Positions 27,042 to 35,992 of a stretch of 64,000 nt of DNA are shown here, in pieces. Both the position numbers and the translations under genes were made by a program. A model generated the notes under the pieces. It did no database searches, was not told the DNA's origin, and saw only the letters and a list, made by a program, of their open reading frames with translations. The stretch covers positions 1 to 64,000 of the forward strand of contig JAEYFP010000051.1 in assembly GCA_023402845.1 (NCBI GenBank), read 5' to 3'. Numbering within the stretch: position 1 is the first letter of the stretch; each line of letters begins with the position of its first letter. Source of the stretch: Bacillota bacterium (GTDB taxonomy: Bacteria > Bacillota > Clostridia > Lachnospirales > Lachnospiraceae).

Positions 27042-27061
27042 GCAGGTAGGAAACTACCTGC
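27042..27061 (+). promoter_or_regulatory. stable intercistronic hairpin GCAGGTAG-GAAA-CTACCTGC
   Basis: A perfect 8-bp stem closed by a GAAA tetraloop, 38 bases after the binding-protein stop and 88 before the permease start. No T tract follows, so it is more likely an mRNA stabiliser or processing barrier, allowing more binding protein than permease, than a terminator. Confidence 0.6.
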
Positions 27062-27148
27062 TATCCTTAATCACAAAAGGTTTTGGGAGTATGGATATAA
27101 GAGAAGACTTTTCTGACATACACAGATTGGGTTGAGAATGGAGAAAAG

Positions 27149-28072
27149 ATGAAAAAATACGTTTTTAGAAGAATATGGCAGAGTTTAATTGTTATTCTGG
27201 GTGTAACAATTGTCGCTTTTGGTTGCGAATATCTGACAGGAGATCCTACAACGTTGATCTTAGGAGACACAAAGGGTATGTCACTGGAAGCCATCAATGC
27301 ATTTCGTACACAGATGGGTTTTGATCGTCCTTGGATTGTACAATATATTAGTTATTTGAGTGGTATTTTGCATGGAGACTTTGGAACCTCTTACTATTAT
27401 AATCGTCCTTGTATCGAATTGGTCATGGAGGCATTCCCCAATACGGTCAGGTTATCACTGGCGGCTTTGGCACTTACATTGATGATTGCGGTTCCTCTTG
27501 GAATTGTCAGCGCAGTAAAAAAGGATTCATGGATCGATAAAATTGGAATGGGTTTCGGACTGTTGGGGCAATCGCTTCCTGTATTTTGGCTGGGATTAAT
27601 ATTAATTATAATTTTTGGTGTAAAGCTTAGAATTTTGCCGGTATCAGGTGCAGGGGATTTTAAACATCTTATTTTGCCGGCCGTTACACTGGGACTATTC
27701 GAATGTGCCAGAAATGCAAGATTGATAAGATCTGAAATGCTGGATGTTATGGAGCAGGATTATATTCGAACTGCACGCTCAAAAGGATTGAGCGAAAGAG
27801 TTGTTATTTTTAAGCACGGATTGAGAAATGCACTCGGTACTGTTATTACCATGATTGGTTTGGAGTTTGGTGGCTTGCTTGGTGGTTCTGTAATCACGGA
27901 GAGCATTTTCTCCTGGCCTGGAATTGGAAAATTGGCATATCAGGCATTGACAAAAAAAGATATTCCACTGGTACAGTGCAGTGTTATTTTGTGCGCAACC
28001 ATTTATATTGTGATGAACCTTGTTGTTGATCTTTTATATCTGGTAGTTGATCCCAAGGCAAAATTGAAATAA
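27149..28072 (+). CDS. peptide ABC transporter permease, DppB type
   Basis: 307-residue integral membrane protein with six predicted helices, the first at about residues 10-30. Seen: the N-terminal DppB/OppB region (FDRPWIVQYISYLSGILHGDFGTS), and the EAA-type coupling loop (YIRTARSKGLSERVVIFKHGLRNAL) that docks on the ATPases, followed by LEFGGLLGGSVITESIFSWPGIG. GGAG precedes ATG 27149. It forms the translocation pore with the next permease; ATPases are encoded further on at 30873 and 33609. Confidence 0.93.
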   Translation: MKKYVFRRIWQSLIVILGVTIVAFGCEYLTGDPTTLILGDTKGMSLEAINAFRTQMGFDRPWIVQYISYLSGILHGDFGTSYYYNRPCIELVMEAFPNTVRLSLAALALTLMIAVPLGIVSAVKKDSWIDKIGMGFGLLGQSLPVFWLGLILIIIFGVKLRILPVSGAGDFKHLILPAVTLGLFECARNARLIRSEMLDVMEQDYIRTARSKGLSERVVIFKHGLRNALGTVITMIGLEFGGLLGGSVITESIFSWPGIGKLAYQALTKKDIPLVQCSVILCATIYIVMNLVVDLLYLVVDPKAKLK

Positions 28073-28088
28073 ATCAGGAGGATTGAAG

Positions 28089-29027
28089 ATGAGTAACGAA
28101 CAAGTTGGTGAAACAAAAGAAGATAAATATTTGTTTCATGAAGATAATGTAATTGACATGACTTCTGATAAAGGTTCATTTAAGCATTTTGTGAGAAGTA
28201 TATTAAAATCCCCCAATGCAATATTTGGATTTATTGTTTTGGCCATGTTAATTATCTGCGCAGTATTTTCGTCTTTTCTTGCACCAAACGATCCGTATAC
28301 TGTGGATCTGACACTTTATTTGAGACCACCGGCATGGATGGAAGGGGGAAGCTGGCAGTTTCCGCTTGGCACTGATTCTTTAGGCCGTTGCGTGTTAAGC
28401 CGTATCATTTACGGCTCAAGAGTATCCTTACTAGTTGGAGCCGCCTCAGTCATGATATCCGGTATGCTGGGTGTGGTATTAGGACTTGTTTCCGGATATT
28501 ACGGCAAATGGGTGGATGATTTGATCATGCGTGTTGCAGATATTTTTCTGGCTTTTCCATTCGTACTGCTTGCGATTGCTGTATTGACTGTTTTAGGCAG
28601 CGGTATTTCAAAGGTCATTATTATACTGGTAGTATCAGGGTGGGTTACCTATGCAAGATTGGTAAGGGGTGAGGTGATTTTGGCGAGGGAGCGGGAATAC
28701 GTGGAAGCGGCTAAATCAATCGGACTTCCTGCGAGAACTATTATTTTTAAACATATTCTTCCTAACTGTATCAATAGCGTAATCGTAGTAGCGAGTTTTT
28801 CTTTTTCCAGTACGATTATATCGGAAGCATCTTTAAGCTTTCTTGGATTGGGCGTATCTCCGGACACCCCTACATGGGGCGGGATGATTTCACTGGCAAG
28901 AGAGTATATTTTTAATGGCACATGGCTGGCTGTTTTTCCTGGAATAGCGATTGCTGTTTCAGTATTAGGGATTAATATTCTGGGTGATTGGATCAGAGAT
29001 TATCTGGATCCTAAAACAAAAGAGTGA
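28089..29027 (+). CDS. peptide ABC transporter permease, DppC type
   Basis: 312-residue permease with an OppC N-terminal helix (about 45-67), the signature PLGTDSLGRCVLSRIIYGSR near residue 100, the EAA loop YVEAAKSIGLPARTIIFKHILPN, and the C-terminal ISEASLSFLGLGVSPDTPTWG. AGGAGG ends 7 bases before ATG 28089; an in-frame TTG at 28083 would leave almost no spacing. It follows DppB by 16 bases and partners it in the membrane. Confidence 0.93.
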   Translation: MSNEQVGETKEDKYLFHEDNVIDMTSDKGSFKHFVRSILKSPNAIFGFIVLAMLIICAVFSSFLAPNDPYTVDLTLYLRPPAWMEGGSWQFPLGTDSLGRCVLSRIIYGSRVSLLVGAASVMISGMLGVVLGLVSGYYGKWVDDLIMRVADIFLAFPFVLLAIAVLTVLGSGISKVIIILVVSGWVTYARLVRGEVILAREREYVEAAKSIGLPARTIIFKHILPNCINSVIVVASFSFSSTIISEASLSFLGLGVSPDTPTWGGMISLAREYIFNGTWLAVFPGIAIAVSVLGINILGDWIRDYLDPKTKE

Positions 29028-29073
29028 AAGAAAAGATAATACTGCATTAAATTATAGAAGGGATATAGTTGAA

Positions 29074-29865
29074 ATGAATCATTTGTTTTCTGTGGAAGAT
29101 CAGGTGGTATTTATCACGGGGGCCAGTGCAAATATAGGAAAGGTTCTGGCAATGAAGTTTGCTGAGAACGGGGCAAAAGTTATATTAGGAAATACAAATA
29201 AGGCTTCGGCAGCAGAAATAATCGGTTGGTTTGAGGAAAAAGGTTATGAATATTTATGGATTGGGGTGGATGTAAGCAGAGAAGAACAGGTTAGAGCTGC
29301 TTTTGAACAACTCAGGCAAAAATACGGAAGATTGGACATTATGATCAATAATGCCAGTACCAGGGTAAACCAGACAGCTTTGGAACATGGAATAAAGGAG
29401 TGGGATAATATTTTTGCAGTAAATATAAAGGGAACTATGATGTGCGCACAGGAAGCCTGTAAAATGATGAAGGAACAAGGAGCGGGAAAAATTATTAATA
29501 CCTCATCTATCTCCGCAATCCGGGGGATAAAAATGAGATCTTCCTACTGCGCTACAAAAGGAGCGGTAGACGCCTATACAAGAGCGGCCGCGGTAGAATG
29601 GGCCCCTTATGGAATTACTGTAAATGCAATTGCGTGGGGTGGTGTGGATGTGGACGAAATACCGATGGAAAAAATGTCGGAAGGGCATTTGCAGACACTT
29701 TCCATGGTACCAATTAAGAAACTTGCAAATGCAGATATGCTATATGGCCCTGTCGCATTTTTAGCAAGTAAAGCTTCGGCCGGAATTACAGGACAGACAA
29801 TTATGGCAGATGGCGGATGGCGGATGGTCCATTATGGGCAAGCCGCAGATCATATTAAGAAATAG
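29074..29865 (+). CDS. short-chain dehydrogenase/reductase
   Basis: 263-residue NAD(P)-dependent oxidoreductase of the classical SDR type. Seen: a TGASANIGK cofactor motif (usual TGxxxGxG with Asn replacing the middle Gly), NNAS, the catalytic Ser in NTSSISAI, Tyr158 and Lys162 in YCATK, and the PG-type loop replaced by AIAWGGVDVDEIP. AAGGG precedes ATG 29074; upstream in-frame starts lie within the permease gene. It lies between transporter genes, so its substrate may be the imported compound or a product of it, but nothing in the sequence fixes this. Confidence 0.88.
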   Translation: MNHLFSVEDQVVFITGASANIGKVLAMKFAENGAKVILGNTNKASAAEIIGWFEEKGYEYLWIGVDVSREEQVRAAFEQLRQKYGRLDIMINNASTRVNQTALEHGIKEWDNIFAVNIKGTMMCAQEACKMMKEQGAGKIINTSSISAIRGIKMRSSYCATKGAVDAYTRAAAVEWAPYGITVNAIAWGGVDVDEIPMEKMSEGHLQTLSMVPIKKLANADMLYGPVAFLASKASAGITGQTIMADGGWRMVHYGQAADHIKK

Positions 29866-29882
29866 CGGGAAGGAATAGCGAG

Positions 29883-30851
29883 ATGAAAATACTGGTTGCG
29901 GGGGCTAATGGGTTTGTAGGAATTAATCAGACGCTGTATTTGCTAAAAGAAGGACATGAGGTAGTCATGACCTTTCGGGACAAATTAACAGAGGATAACG
30001 AGAAGCTGATTCAACCCTACAAGGATAGAGTAGAAATGGTCGTTGGAGATTTGCTGGATGCGGACTTGTATAAAAAGTTGGACGCCTATCATGTGGATGG
30101 TATCATCAATGCGGCTATATATACTTCTACCAGTAAGGATGAATTAGAATATTTTATACCGATTTGCAGGGTTAATATGATGACCAATATTAATTTGATG
30201 GAATATGCGATCAGGCATCAGATAAAGAGATATGTTTATATAAGCTCTTCTGGTGTATATGGATCTGCAAGTGATATAGATGATATTGTAAATGAAAATT
30301 CTTTATTAGATTTGCCGGATGCATATGACAGGACAAAGGTTGCCAGTGAGATGTTGGTCACAAGAATGGCAGAACTGACTGGCATGCAGGCAGTCTCTGC
30401 CAGAATCGCAGCACCATATGGTCCCTATGAAAGGGTGACTGGCGGTCGTGTTTTCATGTCGGCGCCCTATAAAATGGTTCATATGGCTGTGAATTCTGAA
30501 AAAGCTCTTATTTATGCAAAGGATTATAAACGGGACTGGACTTATATAGAGGATATAGTAGTTGGAATTTATGGATTGCTTACTTCAGAACATTTAAAAC
30601 ACAGCATATATAATATTTCAAGTTCAAGAAATGCTTCTCTTAAAACAATGGCAGAGGCAGTGAAAATTGCATGCCCCTCCTTTCTCTATGAATTTGTAGA
30701 CAGGATAGAGGAAAGCAATATTGATGCGGATATAAATGACATGAGAGGTGCGTTGTCTACGGAGTGGTTATCGGAGGATACGGGATATGTACCTAAGTTT
30801 GATATCTATGCCGGAATCAAAGCCTATTATCAAGAATTTTCTGATAAATAA
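29883..30851 (+). CDS. NAD-dependent epimerase/dehydratase family protein
   Basis: 322-residue extended SDR. Seen: N-terminal GANGFVGIN nucleotide motif, YISSSGVYGS with the catalytic Ser, Tyr148-x3-Lys152 in YDRTK, and RDWTYIEDIV with the family's Arg-Asp. These residues support an intact active site. Typical substrates are nucleotide sugars, but such enzymes also reduce or epimerise other carbonyl compounds. The gene starts 17 bases after the SDR and 21 before the DppD-type ATPase, so it is embedded in the importer operon, which is unusual. Confidence 0.88.
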   Translation: MKILVAGANGFVGINQTLYLLKEGHEVVMTFRDKLTEDNEKLIQPYKDRVEMVVGDLLDADLYKKLDAYHVDGIINAAIYTSTSKDELEYFIPICRVNMMTNINLMEYAIRHQIKRYVYISSSGVYGSASDIDDIVNENSLLDLPDAYDRTKVASEMLVTRMAELTGMQAVSARIAAPYGPYERVTGGRVFMSAPYKMVHMAVNSEKALIYAKDYKRDWTYIEDIVVGIYGLLTSEHLKHSIYNISSSRNASLKTMAEAVKIACPSFLYEFVDRIEESNIDADINDMRGALSTEWLSEDTGYVPKFDIYAGIKAYYQEFSDK

Positions 30852-30872
30852 AAAAGTATACAGGAGGAGCGT

Positions 30873-31886
30873 ATGGATACAATTCTAGAGATAAAAGGCT
30901 TAAAAACTTATTTTAAAACAGATGGGGCAGTTATTCCGGCAGTAGACGGAGTTGATTTTCATGTGGAAAAGGGAAAGACGATAGGTATTGTTGGAGAATC
31001 CGGATGTGGAAAAAGTGTTACCAGTTTGTCGATTATGCGTTTGTTGAAATGTCCTCCCGGAAAAATTGTGGATGGTCAAATTATTTTGGACGGTCGAGAT
31101 CTGTTGAAATTATCAGATAGAGAGATGCGGGATATAAGGGGAAAAGAAGTTTCTATGATTTTTCAGGAGCCGATGACCTCGTTAAATCCATGCTTTACCA
31201 TAGGGAACCAGTTAATAGAGGTACTGCGTGCACATTCCAACATATCTAAATCAGAAGCAAAAAAACAGGCATTGGAAATGCTGGAATCTGTATCAATTTC
31301 CAGACCCGATGAAATCATCAGCTCTTATCCATATGAGTTATCAGGGGGTATGAGGCAAAGGGTTATGATTGCAATGGCAATGCTTTGTAATCCTAAAGTC
31401 CTAATTGCGGATGAGCCGACAACGGCATTGGATGTGACAATTCAAATTCAAATTTTGACATTAATGAAGAAAATGCAGGAGGCGAAGGGTACAGCTATAG
31501 TATTTATTACACATGATTTGGGGGTCATTGCGGAGGTGGCCGATCATGTGGCCGTTATGTATGCAGGGAAGGTGGTTGAGGAGGCTTCCTGTGAAGAAAT
31601 CTTTAACAATCCTAAGCATCCATATACAATCGGATTACATGATTCAACACCAAAGATTGAAAAAAGCACACCAAGACTTCATACAATTTATGGTATGGTC
31701 CCTAATCTTGCAAATAAAATTGAGGGCTGTGCGTTCAAGACCCGCTGCAAGGATGCAATGCCAATTTGCGGAGATAAAGCACCTGAGATTACGGATATTG
31801 AAAAAAATCACAAGGTGCGTTGCTGGAAATATTGCAAGGAAAGTGGCTGCGATGCGGATGCCTTAAGGAGAATAATATGTCAGTGA
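30873..31886 (+). CDS. peptide ABC transporter ATPase, DppD/OppD type
   Basis: 337-residue cytoplasmic ATPase. Seen: Walker A GESGCGKS, Q-loop in MIFQEPMTSLNPCFTIG, signature LSGGMRQR, Walker B VLIADEPTTALD, switch His in FITHDLG, and the C-terminal oligopeptide-specific extension with Cys residues in CAFKTRCKDAMPICG that can ligate an iron-sulfur cluster as in known DppD/OppD proteins. GGAGGAG precedes ATG. Its last 10 bases overlap the carboxypeptidase gene, so translation is coupled. Confidence 0.94.
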   Translation: MDTILEIKGLKTYFKTDGAVIPAVDGVDFHVEKGKTIGIVGESGCGKSVTSLSIMRLLKCPPGKIVDGQIILDGRDLLKLSDREMRDIRGKEVSMIFQEPMTSLNPCFTIGNQLIEVLRAHSNISKSEAKKQALEMLESVSISRPDEIISSYPYELSGGMRQRVMIAMAMLCNPKVLIADEPTTALDVTIQIQILTLMKKMQEAKGTAIVFITHDLGVIAEVADHVAVMYAGKVVEEASCEEIFNNPKHPYTIGLHDSTPKIEKSTPRLHTIYGMVPNLANKIEGCAFKTRCKDAMPICGDKAPEITDIEKNHKVRCWKYCKESGCDADALRRIICQ

Positions 31887-33568
31887 AACAGGATAAATAT
31901 GTGAATCATAATGAATTATCGGAGATTTTACAGGGCCTTGCAAAGGAATATCAGGATTATGTTGATCTGGATATAATAGGAAGAAGTCTGGAGAACAGAG
32001 AAATCTGGGCGGTAACTATTACAAATAAAGCAACAGGTATGCATGAGAAAAAGCCTGCAATGTTAGTAAGCGCTTGTATACATGCGGGAGAAATTACAGG
32101 AACTCAGGTTAGCCTCTATTTAATCAATTATATATTGGAACATATAGGGAAGGATGCCTATATCAATCGTATTTTGGAAAAAAGAACATTATATGTGTTA
32201 CCTCGCACAAATCCTGATGGTGCGGAAAGATTTATTACAACGGAGTTTGAATCTTGGGGGAATTTGCGTCCCTTTCTTCTTGACCCTGAAACACAGGGGT
32301 TAGAGCGCTGCGACGTGGATCAAAACGGCTTATTACTGCTAATGCGGAAAAAGGATCAAAACGGCGAGTGGAAAATATCAAAGAAAGATAACCGATTGAT
32401 GATTCCAAGAGCTGCTTATGAGTATGGGGAAGAATACTATAGTATATATCCGGAAGGTAAATTAGTTGGGGATCAGGTCAATCCTGATGACTTCAGGGTT
32501 TTACCGCGCAAGTTTCAGCTGAATATGAATCGGAATTATCCTGATGGATGGAATATTCAGACCTCTGTTCAGGAGGGGGGAGAGTATCCCTTATCGGAGC
32601 CGGAAACAGATGCGGTTGCTCATTTTATTATGGGGCATCGTAATATTGGAACTTTGAATGATCTGCATACCAATGCGGGAGTTTTGATTCGTCCGTATTC
32701 TTATCAGAATGATTCTCATATTTCTAATCTGGATATGGAAATCTATAAGCAATTTGGAGAGATGGGAAAAACGGAAACGGGATATGATCTAGTGGGCGTT
32801 TTCGAGGCATTTGCGACACCGAATGCACCGGCAAGACGAGGTTGTCTGGACGATTGGACTTATGAAAATTATGGAATTCTTAGTCTTACAACTGAATTAT
32901 GGGATTTGGCTGCAAAGGCAGGCGTTGATAAAGAAGTGGGAAACTATTATCCGGATCAGTTTAAAACAGAAGAGGAAGAATTAGCAATGCTCAAGTGGAA
33001 TGATGAAAAGCTTGATGGAAAAAATTTTGTTCCGTGGAAGCATTTCACTCATTCACAGCTTGGCAAAGTAGAGATTGGTGGGTGGAATTGGAAGTATACA
33101 GCTAAAAACCCTCCGATTCAATACTTGGAAGAGGAATGTGAAAAGGTCAGCAGAATGCTAATAAAGCAGATTAATTTTCTTCCGGAACTGGAAATAAAAA
33201 GTGTTAAAACAGAAAAACTTAGTGCGGATATTTACCGTGTGGAAGTGATTATAGAAAATGCCGGTTTTATGCCTACTTACTTGATGGAAAAGGCGCTTCA
33301 GAATCAGGTTGCGGAAGAGGTGGTCTGTGAGTTGGAAATGAATAGTCAGATAGAATTGATTAACGGTAGAGCTCATCAAAATGTTGGTCATTTGGACGGG
33401 AGAATCAGGATGGACAGAGCATTTTATTTTGGAGATCCAACAGCGGACATTCCAAAGAAAACAGCAACGGCGAGTTGGATTTTACGTGTGGCGGCACCAT
33501 GCAGAACTGCTATAAAAATCATATCCCATACAGGCGGTTCTTTTGAAGCAGAGGTTATACTGGATTAA
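31877..33568 (+). CDS. M14-family zinc carboxypeptidase
   Basis: 563-residue metallopeptidase. Seen: zinc ligands His69 and Glu72 in CIHAGEITG, the substrate Arg/Asn region LPRTNPDGAERF and MNRNYPDGW, the third zinc His in NDLHTNAG, and the catalytic Glu in SLTTELWDLA. The catalytic domain ends near residue 360-390, and about 170 further residues form a beta-rich C-terminal domain. No signal peptide, so it would trim imported peptides in the cytoplasm. AAGGAG precedes ATG 31877, which overlaps the end of the ATPase gene. It sits between the two transporter ATPases, tying peptide uptake directly to C-terminal processing. Confidence 0.88.
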   Translation: MSVKQDKYVNHNELSEILQGLAKEYQDYVDLDIIGRSLENREIWAVTITNKATGMHEKKPAMLVSACIHAGEITGTQVSLYLINYILEHIGKDAYINRILEKRTLYVLPRTNPDGAERFITTEFESWGNLRPFLLDPETQGLERCDVDQNGLLLLMRKKDQNGEWKISKKDNRLMIPRAAYEYGEEYYSIYPEGKLVGDQVNPDDFRVLPRKFQLNMNRNYPDGWNIQTSVQEGGEYPLSEPETDAVAHFIMGHRNIGTLNDLHTNAGVLIRPYSYQNDSHISNLDMEIYKQFGEMGKTETGYDLVGVFEAFATPNAPARRGCLDDWTYENYGILSLTTELWDLAAKAGVDKEVGNYYPDQFKTEEEELAMLKWNDEKLDGKNFVPWKHFTHSQLGKVEIGGWNWKYTAKNPPIQYLEEECEKVSRMLIKQINFLPELEIKSVKTEKLSADIYRVEVIIENAGFMPTYLMEKALQNQVAEEVVCELEMNSQIELINGRAHQNVGHLDGRIRMDRAFYFGDPTADIPKKTATASWILRVAAPCRTAIKIISHTGGSFEAEVILD

Positions 33569-33608
33569 AAGGATTTCGGACTGGTTTGGAGAAGCGGAGG
33601 AATGATTG

Positions 33609-34601
33609 ATGGTTGATACAAAAAAAGGTAGTTTGATAGAGTTAAAGAATCTATCTGTAGAATTTAAGGTTCGTGATAAAAAGAATCGAAAAATTAAAGC
33701 AGTGGATCAGGTTTCATTGGGTGTAGCGTACGGCAAAACGTTGGCTATTGTAGGTGAGTCTGGCTGCGGTAAATCTACATTGGGGCGGGCAATATTACAT
33801 CTGATCCCGCATACCGGCGGAACAATTATGCTGAATGGAGAAAACTTAACAGAAAAATTACACAAAAATGAAAAGGCAATCCGAAAAAAAATGCAGATTG
33901 TTTTTCAGGATCCTTATGCATCATTAAATCCGCGAATGCGTGTAAAAGCAATTATTGAAGAACCCATTTGCTTTCATAATATTGCTTCCGGCAGGGATGC
34001 CATTGATAAAGAAATAGAAAAGGTTATGTGCGATTGCGAACTGCCAACTTACTTTAAAGACCGGTATCCTCATGAATTTAGCGGCGGGCAGAGACAGAGA
34101 ATTTGTATTGCAAGAGCATTAGCCTCCAAGCCTGATCTGGTAGTGTTGGATGAACCTGTATCGGCACTTGATGTATCTATTCAATCGCAAATTATTAATC
34201 TTCTGCAGGATTTACAACAGCAAAGGCAGTTGACATATATTTTTATTTCTCACGACCTGTCGGTTGTACATCATATTTCGGACAGAGTTGCAGTCATGTA
34301 TTTAGGATCATTGATGGAGGTTGCTGATAAGGATGACTTGTATAGGAATCCCTGCCACCCTTACACGGAAGCCTTATTATCTGCCATACCTGTGGATAAT
34401 CCAAGAGATAAAAAAGGTCATATTCTTCTTCGGGGAGAAATTCCAAGTGCTTCAAATCTTCCAAGCGGCTGCAAATTCAGAACCAGATGTCAGTATGCAG
34501 CAGAACAGTGTGCAATTGAAGTTCCCGACCTGCGTGAAGTTGCACCGGGTCACCAGATTGCTTGTTGTCGATATGAAGAAATTAAAGGAAGTTGTTTATG
34601 A
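33609..34601 (+). CDS. peptide ABC transporter ATPase, DppF/OppF type
   Basis: 330-residue ATPase partner of the DppD-type protein. Seen: Walker A GESGCGKST, MQIVFQDPYASLNPRM (Q-loop), signature FSGGQRQR, Walker B LVVLDEPVSALD, switch His in FISHDLS, and the C-terminal PSGCKFRTRCQYA with conserved Cys. GCGGAGG is 8 bases before ATG 33609. Its stop overlaps the next start as ATGA. With DppB, DppC, DppD and the interrupted lipoprotein this completes the importer. Confidence 0.94.
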   Translation: MVDTKKGSLIELKNLSVEFKVRDKKNRKIKAVDQVSLGVAYGKTLAIVGESGCGKSTLGRAILHLIPHTGGTIMLNGENLTEKLHKNEKAIRKKMQIVFQDPYASLNPRMRVKAIIEEPICFHNIASGRDAIDKEIEKVMCDCELPTYFKDRYPHEFSGGQRQRICIARALASKPDLVVLDEPVSALDVSIQSQIINLLQDLQQQRQLTYIFISHDLSVVHHISDRVAVMYLGSLMEVADKDDLYRNPCHPYTEALLSAIPVDNPRDKKGHILLRGEIPSASNLPSGCKFRTRCQYAAEQCAIEVPDLREVAPGHQIACCRYEEIKGSCL

Positions 34602-35754
34602 ACATACTTGGTGGTTATATATATCCGGATGGAAATCAGATACGAAAAGGATATGCAGGTAAAATGCCGGATAGTCAGAAGGCGGCAGAACCAAAATTCC
34701 CATGGAATGCTACGTATAGCTATCAGCATTTCAGGTATACCTGTACTGGAACAGAAGCAACCATTCTGCTGATGCAGAATCTTCCGCCGATGACCTCTGA
34801 AGATACGATTTTATTACCGGAATATCTTTGCGACACTGTGATCAAAGGCTGTGGCTCGTCAGGAGCATCTCTCAGATATTATAGTATAAAGGATGATTTT
34901 TCTATAGATATAAAAGATATTGAGAAAAAGCTAGATGATTCGGTAGTTCTTATTTATGTAATACATTATTTTGGGATTGCCCAGCCTTTGAGAATAATGG
35001 AAATGCTCAAAGATCTTCAGAAGAAGCGGAAAATTTCCATTTTGGAGGATGTAACACAGGCTGCTTATTCGGTGGCGCCCGGCAGGATAGGTGTGGGAAA
35101 ATATTTGGTTGGCGGGTTTCGCAAGTGGTGGCCAATTCCAGATGGGGGATTTGTATGTATAAAGGAAGAAAAGTGGAGATATAGCAAGGAACCGGCACAT
35201 AGGAAGGAGGAGATTATTGCTGACCAGCTTTTATTGGCTTTGTGGCGAGAAGACTTGAGACTAGGGGATCAGGATGAAATAGAACGATTTTTAGTAAGAC
35301 AACTGAAAGTTAATCAGCGAAGGTATACAGATATCATTCCAAGGACCATGTCAGAATTATCCAATTCTATTTTGTTTCAATTAAATCAGAAAAAAAATTA
35401 GAAAAACGCATAAAAAATTTCCGATATGCAGTGAAAAAATTACATACCATCCAGCAGATCAAAATAGCCAATGATTTATGGCTATATGAAAAGGGACAGG
35501 TACCATATGGTATTTTGATTTTGGCATCGGATCGTGAAAAATTAATGAGATATCTTGAAAAAAGAGGATTATGGACGCAGATACAGTGGAAGGACATACC
35601 AGAAATATCATCGTTGAGTGAAGTAAGCGATAAACGTTATAAAATGAACCTTTTCATTCCATGTGATGATCGTCTGGCAAAAAGAGAATTGAAAAAGTAT
35701 ATAAGAGCAATACGTGGTTATTATTGCAGGAGGGGTAATTGCGGAAAACTTTAG
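34598..35754 (+). pseudogene. DegT/DnrJ/EryC1/StrS-like aminotransferase, frameshifted in a poly-A tract
   Basis: PLP-enzyme-like protein of the DegT group. Seen in the first frame (34598-35401): ATILLMQNLPPMTSEDTILL, PEYLCDTVIKGC, SILEDVTQAAYS and GGFRKWWPIPDGGFV, where the Lys is a candidate Schiff-base residue. The frame stops at 35399-35401, just after an 8-A run (35390-35397). In the -1 frame the coding continues KKLEKRIKNFRYAVKK and on to 35754 with a typical C-terminal domain (YGILILASDREKLMRYLEKRG, RYKMNLFIPCDDR). A single A deletion, or slippage on the A run, accounts for this. The start is the ATGA overlap with the OppF-type gene. Confidence 0.75.
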
Positions 35755-35992
35755 TGTATAAAAATAATGAAAATATATGATTGGTGAAAAAACAAAAATA
35801 AATATTAATGAAGAAACTATAGTAGTCTGGTTATCAGTCCAAAGGAAGTATAGAGTAAGCATTGATTCCCTATGTGTATTATGATATGATTTACGCACGA
35901 CAAATACGGGGATGATTCCATGCAAAATTCATTTGATGAGTGCAGGCAAAATAATGAAATCAAACCGGCACTATTTAAAGGAGTATCAATCA
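35755..35992. other. non-coding spacer
   Basis: About 240 A/T-rich bases between the DegT-like gene and the DUF4317 gene. I see no convincing hairpin terminator, promoter or small gene here beyond the AAAGGAG site at 35977-35983 that serves the next gene. Confidence 0.4.
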
